Positions 13,069-15,749 of a stretch of DNA of 15,749 nt are shown piece after piece (the first letter of the stretch is position 1; the number at the start of each line of letters is the position of its first letter). Both the position numbers and the translations under genes were made by a program. Source of the stretch: Pseudomonadota bacterium (GTDB lineage: Bacteria > Pseudomonadota > Gammaproteobacteria > Burkholderiales > Burkholderiaceae_D). The notes beneath the pieces are model-generated. The model searched no databases. It had not been told where the DNA came from and saw only the letters and a list, made by a program, of their open reading frames with translations. The stretch covers positions 1 to 15,749 of the forward strand of contig JAEVZY010000248.1 of NCBI GenBank assembly GCA_023392035.1, given 5' to 3'.

Positions 13069-14595
13069 ATGAAGTTTTCCACTTATCTCGCTTCACACGT
13101 CCAGCACACACCAGACAAGGATGCCGTCGTTTGCGGCGCCATCCGCTGGAGCTTTGTTGAGCTGGAACGCCGCACCAACGCGCTGGCCAGCGGCTTGCAG
13201 GCCGCCGGCTTGCAGCCCGGCGACCGGGTGGCGATCGTGCTGCCTTCTTCCGCCGAATTCGTTGAAGCCTTCATCGCGACGGTGAAGGCCGGCGGGGTGG
13301 CGGTCACCATCAACACCCGGCTGTCGGCGCCGGAGGTGTCCTTCATCCTGCGCGACAGCGCGCCGCGCTTCGTGTTTGCCAATGCCGAAACCGGCGACAA
13401 GGTGGCGCAGGCCGTGTCCGATGTGCCGACCACGGTGGTGGGCAGCGACTTCGAACCCGCCGGCGGGATGCCCATCGAAGCGCTGCGGAAACAAGGCGAG
13501 GGCCGCAGCCTGCAGGCGCCGCCGCCCGAGTTTGACGATTGCATGATCTGCTACACCTCGGGCACCACCGGCTTCCCCAAGGGCGCGATCCTGACGCAAT
13601 CCAATTACATCATCCTCAACGGCTTCCTCAACGCGCAGCAGTTGGGCATGACGCGCGACGACCGCCACCTGGTGGTGGTGTCGATGGCCAACCGCACCGG
13701 CTTTGCGCGCCTGGCCAACATGATCCTGCACGGCGCCACGCTGGTGATCATGCCGCGCTTCGATGCCGAGCAGGCGGCCGAGATCGTTGAGCGCGAACGC
13801 ATCACCGTGTTCGGCATGGTGCCCACGGTGGGCCGCATGATGCTGGACGTGCTGGAACGCGATCCGCAAAGATTCGCCAGCGTGCGCATGATGACCGTGA
13901 CCGGCGAAGCCTTTCCGATCGAAGTCAAGAAGCGCATGGCCGCCGCCTTGCCGCATGTGAAGCTGTATTCCTTCTTCGGCCAGACCGAAGCCGGCGCCAT
14001 CACCCTGCTGGGGCCGGAAGAGCAGTTCACCCACGCGGCGGCGCTGGGCCGGGTCAATCCGGGCGTGGAAGTGCGGCTGGTGGATGCCGACAACCAGCCG
14101 GTGGCGCCGGGCGAAGTGGGCGAGATCCAGGTGCGCAGCGGCGAGCCGGGGCGCTTCGTCACCATGAAGGGCTACTTCAACCGGCCCGAAGAAACCGCCA
14201 AGGTGTTCCATGAAGGCTGGCTGTCCACCGGCGACATGGGGCGCTTCGACGCTGAGCATTACCTCTACATCGTCGACCGCAAGAAAGACATGGTGCTGAC
14301 CGGCGGCTACAACGTCTACTCAAAAGAAGTGGAAACCGTGCTGCTCGGTTTCCCCGGCGTGGAAGACGCGGCCGTGTTCGGCATTCCCGATCCGGTGTTT
14401 GGCGAATCGGTGGCGTGCGCGATCGAAGCCCGCAACCCGGATGCCATCGATATCGCGGCCCTGCTTGAACACTGCAAGGCCAACCTGGCCGGCTACAAGA
14501 AGCCCAAGCTGATCAAGGTGCTGACCGAATTGCCGCGCAACTCCAACGGCAAGGTCTTGAAGAACGATTTGCGGCAACGCTACGGCGCCGGCTGA
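13069..14595 (+). CDS. AMP-forming acyl-CoA synthetase (ANL superfamily)
   Basis: A 508-residue adenylate-forming ligase that activates a carboxylic acid with ATP and joins it to CoA. The core motifs are present: P-loop YTSGTTGFPKG (162-172), the A5 region YSFFGQTEAG (300-309), D388 in STGDMG, the hinge region with R404 in IVDRKKDMVLTGGYNV, and catalytic K495 in NSNGKVLK. The N-terminal domain covers about 1-400 and the mobile C-terminal domain about 405-508. There is no signal peptide or membrane segment. GGAGG eight bases before ATG 13069 supports the start, 15 bases after the DUF35 stop. It most likely supplies the CoA thioester used by the neighbouring thiolase-like proteins. Length and motif set fit medium-chain, aromatic or cyclic acid ligases equally, so the substrate is open. 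Confidence 0.93.
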   Translation: MKFSTYLASHVQHTPDKDAVVCGAIRWSFVELERRTNALASGLQAAGLQPGDRVAIVLPSSAEFVEAFIATVKAGGVAVTINTRLSAPEVSFILRDSAPRFVFANAETGDKVAQAVSDVPTTVVGSDFEPAGGMPIEALRKQGEGRSLQAPPPEFDDCMICYTSGTTGFPKGAILTQSNYIILNGFLNAQQLGMTRDDRHLVVVSMANRTGFARLANMILHGATLVIMPRFDAEQAAEIVERERITVFGMVPTVGRMMLDVLERDPQRFASVRMMTVTGEAFPIEVKKRMAAALPHVKLYSFFGQTEAGAITLLGPEEQFTHAAALGRVNPGVEVRLVDADNQPVAPGEVGEIQVRSGEPGRFVTMKGYFNRPEETAKVFHEGWLSTGDMGRFDAEHYLYIVDRKKDMVLTGGYNVYSKEVETVLLGFPGVEDAAVFGIPDPVFGESVACAIEARNPDAIDIAALLEHCKANLAGYKKPKLIKVLTELPRNSNGKVLKNDLRQRYGAG

Positions 14596-14606
14596 ACGCC
14601 GGGCGC
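14585..14606 (+). other. Stem-loop spanning the acyl-CoA synthetase stop codon
   Basis: GCG-CCGGC (14585-14592) pairs with GCCGG-G-CGC (14598-14606) with one bulged G, leaving a five-base loop that contains the TGA stop. No T-tract follows. Such hairpins ahead of solute-receptor genes can raise receptor mRNA relative to upstream genes, but here this is only a possibility. Confidence 0.25.
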
Positions 14607-14644
14607 GCGAACCAAAGCTACGAACTATAAAACGGAGACAAGAG

Positions 14645-15637
14645 ATGAATTTGCTGAAACTGCTGTGCGCCACGCTGGTGGCGGGCCTTGCCGCATCGGC
14701 GCCGGCACACGCCCAGAATCCCGCCCAGAACCCGGCCGCCGGCTATCCCAACAAGCCGGTCAAGCTGATCACGCCCTTCCCGCCGGGCGGCGCGGCGGAC
14801 AATATCGCGCGCGCGGCGGCGCTCGGCCTGCAACAAACCTGGGGCCAGTCGGTGATCGTGGAAAACCGCCCGGGCGCCGGCGGCATGATCGGCGCCGAAG
14901 CGGCGGCGCGCTCGGCCAACGATCCCTATACCCTGTTCCTGGGTTCGATCGGGGTGATGACGGTCAATCAGCACCTCTACAAGGACATGCGCTATGACGC
15001 AGTGAAGGATTTCACGCCGATCTCGATGCTGATCAAGATGCCCAGCTTCCTGGTGGTCAATCAGACCGTCCCGGCCAACAACGTGGCCGAGTTCATCAAG
15101 TACGCGCGCGCCAATCCCGGCAAGCTGAGCTTCGGCTCGGCAGGCAACGGCACCACCGAGCAAACCAATGCGGTGATGCTGGCCAAGATGGCCAACCTCG
15201 ACATGGTGCACGTGCCTTACAAGGGCATTGCGCCGGCCCTCACCGATTTGATCGGCGGCCAGATCAATTTCATCATCGAGCAGAGTGTCGCCATCCTGCC
15301 GATGATCAAGGCCAACAAGGTCAAGGTGCTGGCGGTAACCACCGCCCAGCGCTCGCCGGCCCTGCCCAACGTGCCGACCATAGCCGAAACCGTGCCCGGC
15401 TTTGACGCCTATGCCTGGTATGCGCTGTACGCGCCGGCCGGCATTCCGAAAGAGATCCAGCACAAGATCAACGCCGACCTGGTGAAGAGCTTCAATTCGG
15501 CCGACAACAAGGCACGCTTTGCCGACATCGGCGGCGAAGTCTTCACCTCGACCCCGGAAGCGCTGGCCAGCTTCCAGGCGGCCGAGATCAGCCGCTGGGG
15601 CGCGCTGGTGAAGAGCGCCGGCATCAAGCCCGACTGA
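14645..15637 (+). CDS. Bug/TctC-family tripartite tricarboxylate transporter substrate-binding protein
   Basis: A 330-residue periplasmic solute receptor of the Bug family, greatly expanded in Burkholderiales. A Sec signal peptide ends AHA-Q, cleaved after A23. The mature protein opens with YPNKPVKLITPFPPGGAADNIAR and VENRPGAGGMIGA, the two conserved loops that form the carboxylate-binding cleft. Further family segments are FGSAGNGTTEQ, VPYKGIAPALTDLIGGQI and LPNVPTIAE. The matching membrane subunits TctA and TctB are not in the window, so it is an orphan here and must share membrane components or act as a sensor. ATG 14645 has GGAG (14634-14637) about seven bases before it. Position after an acyl-CoA ligase suggests that it binds the carboxylate that the ligase activates; the ligand itself cannot be read. 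Confidence 0.95.
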   Translation: MNLLKLLCATLVAGLAASAPAHAQNPAQNPAAGYPNKPVKLITPFPPGGAADNIARAAALGLQQTWGQSVIVENRPGAGGMIGAEAAARSANDPYTLFLGSIGVMTVNQHLYKDMRYDAVKDFTPISMLIKMPSFLVVNQTVPANNVAEFIKYARANPGKLSFGSAGNGTTEQTNAVMLAKMANLDMVHVPYKGIAPALTDLIGGQINFIIEQSVAILPMIKANKVKVLAVTTAQRSPALPNVPTIAETVPGFDAYAWYALYAPAGIPKEIQHKINADLVKSFNSADNKARFADIGGEVFTSTPEALASFQAAEISRWGALVKSAGIKPD

Positions 15638-15645
15638 GCAACGCC

Positions 15646-15749
15646 ATGAGCCGCACGGGAACTGCCTACATCGCCGGCATCTTCGAGCATCCGACCCGCA
15701 AGGCGGATGACAAGTCGCTGGCCCAGCTGCACGCCGAAGTGGCGCGCGG
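15646..15749 (+). CDS. N-terminus of a probable second thiolase-like protein (3' partial)
   Basis: An ATG at 15646, six bases after the Bug receptor stop, opens a frame that runs to the window edge (34 full codons). It begins MSRTGTAYIAGIFEHPTRKA, then DDKSLAQLHAEVAR. The AYIAGIFEHPTRK strand-loop and the following helix resemble the N-terminus of SCP-x/thiolase-like acyl-CoA enzymes (a first beta strand, a TxxxK loop, then a helix leading to the first half-domain). Codon use matches the neighbours and no stop intervenes. The Shine-Dalgarno signal is weak. Too little is present to judge its catalytic residues, so the call rests on a short N-terminal resemblance and on the CoA gene context. 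Confidence 0.6.
   Translation, partial: MSRTGTAYIAGIFEHPTRKADDKSLAQLHAEVAR

Noticed and set aside
13093..14259. 388-codon minus-strand frame opposite the acyl-CoA synthetase
   Set aside because: The plus-strand gene has every adenylation motif; the minus frame is His/Gly/Arg-rich with none.
14626..14631. TATAAA as a -10 promoter box for the Bug receptor gene
   Set aside because: A transcript starting about seven bases downstream would begin at or after the Shine-Dalgarno site (14634-14637) and leave almost no leader; no matching -35 is visible.

Overview
The window is GC-rich (roughly two thirds G+C by eye), densely coding DNA from a proteobacterium, most likely a betaproteobacterium of the order Burkholderiales. 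The evidence is an orphan Bug/TctC-type solute receptor, a CbpA-CbpM pair, long shadow reading frames opposite most genes, and Shine-Dalgarno sites before many starts. A family-level guess such as Oxalobacteraceae is only inference. I see no rRNA, tRNA, insertion sequence, phage gene, integrase or CRISPR array, so this looks like ordinary metabolic chromosome.

Region 1 (1-4700, +) is a tightly overlapping four-gene unit. It holds a fused LivG-LivF branched-chain-type ABC ATPase (5' end outside the window), a PuuE-like polysaccharide-deacetylase-family hydrolase, a TetR regulator with a lysine-rich repeat tail, and an Ntn-hydrolase of the gamma-glutamyltransferase family. The last resembles the YwrD/HpxW branch more than classical GGT. 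Together they suggest import and hydrolysis of an amide or ureide-like nitrogen compound, under control of the TetR protein.

Region 2 (4748-8064, +) holds three unrelated hydrolases: a secreted alpha/beta-hydrolase-like protein, a cytoplasmic sulfatase with a CTAGR maturation site, and a lipoprotein class A acid phosphatase (PAP2).

Region 3 (8122-11264) is a stress and proteostasis block. cbpA and cbpM lie on the minus strand. Divergent from them is a lipoprotein Do/DegQ-type serine protease followed by a small uncharacterised gene and a DUF5335 gene. It ends with a candidate intrinsic terminator at 11312-11348.

Region 4 (11450 to the right edge, +) is an acyl-CoA cluster: a thiolase-like protein without the usual catalytic Cys and His, a DUF35 OB-fold partner whose zinc ribbon keeps one cysteine, an AMP-forming acyl-CoA synthetase, a Bug/TctC periplasmic receptor, and the start of what looks like a second thiolase-like gene. 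The likely flow is capture of a carboxylate, activation to a CoA thioester, then C-C cleavage or condensation by the thiolase-DUF35 pair. The substrate cannot be read from the sequence.

The most interesting points are the asymmetric LivG-LivF fusion, the ureide/amide cassette, the paired loss of catalytic and zinc residues in the thiolase-DUF35 couple, and the probable TTG start of cbpA.
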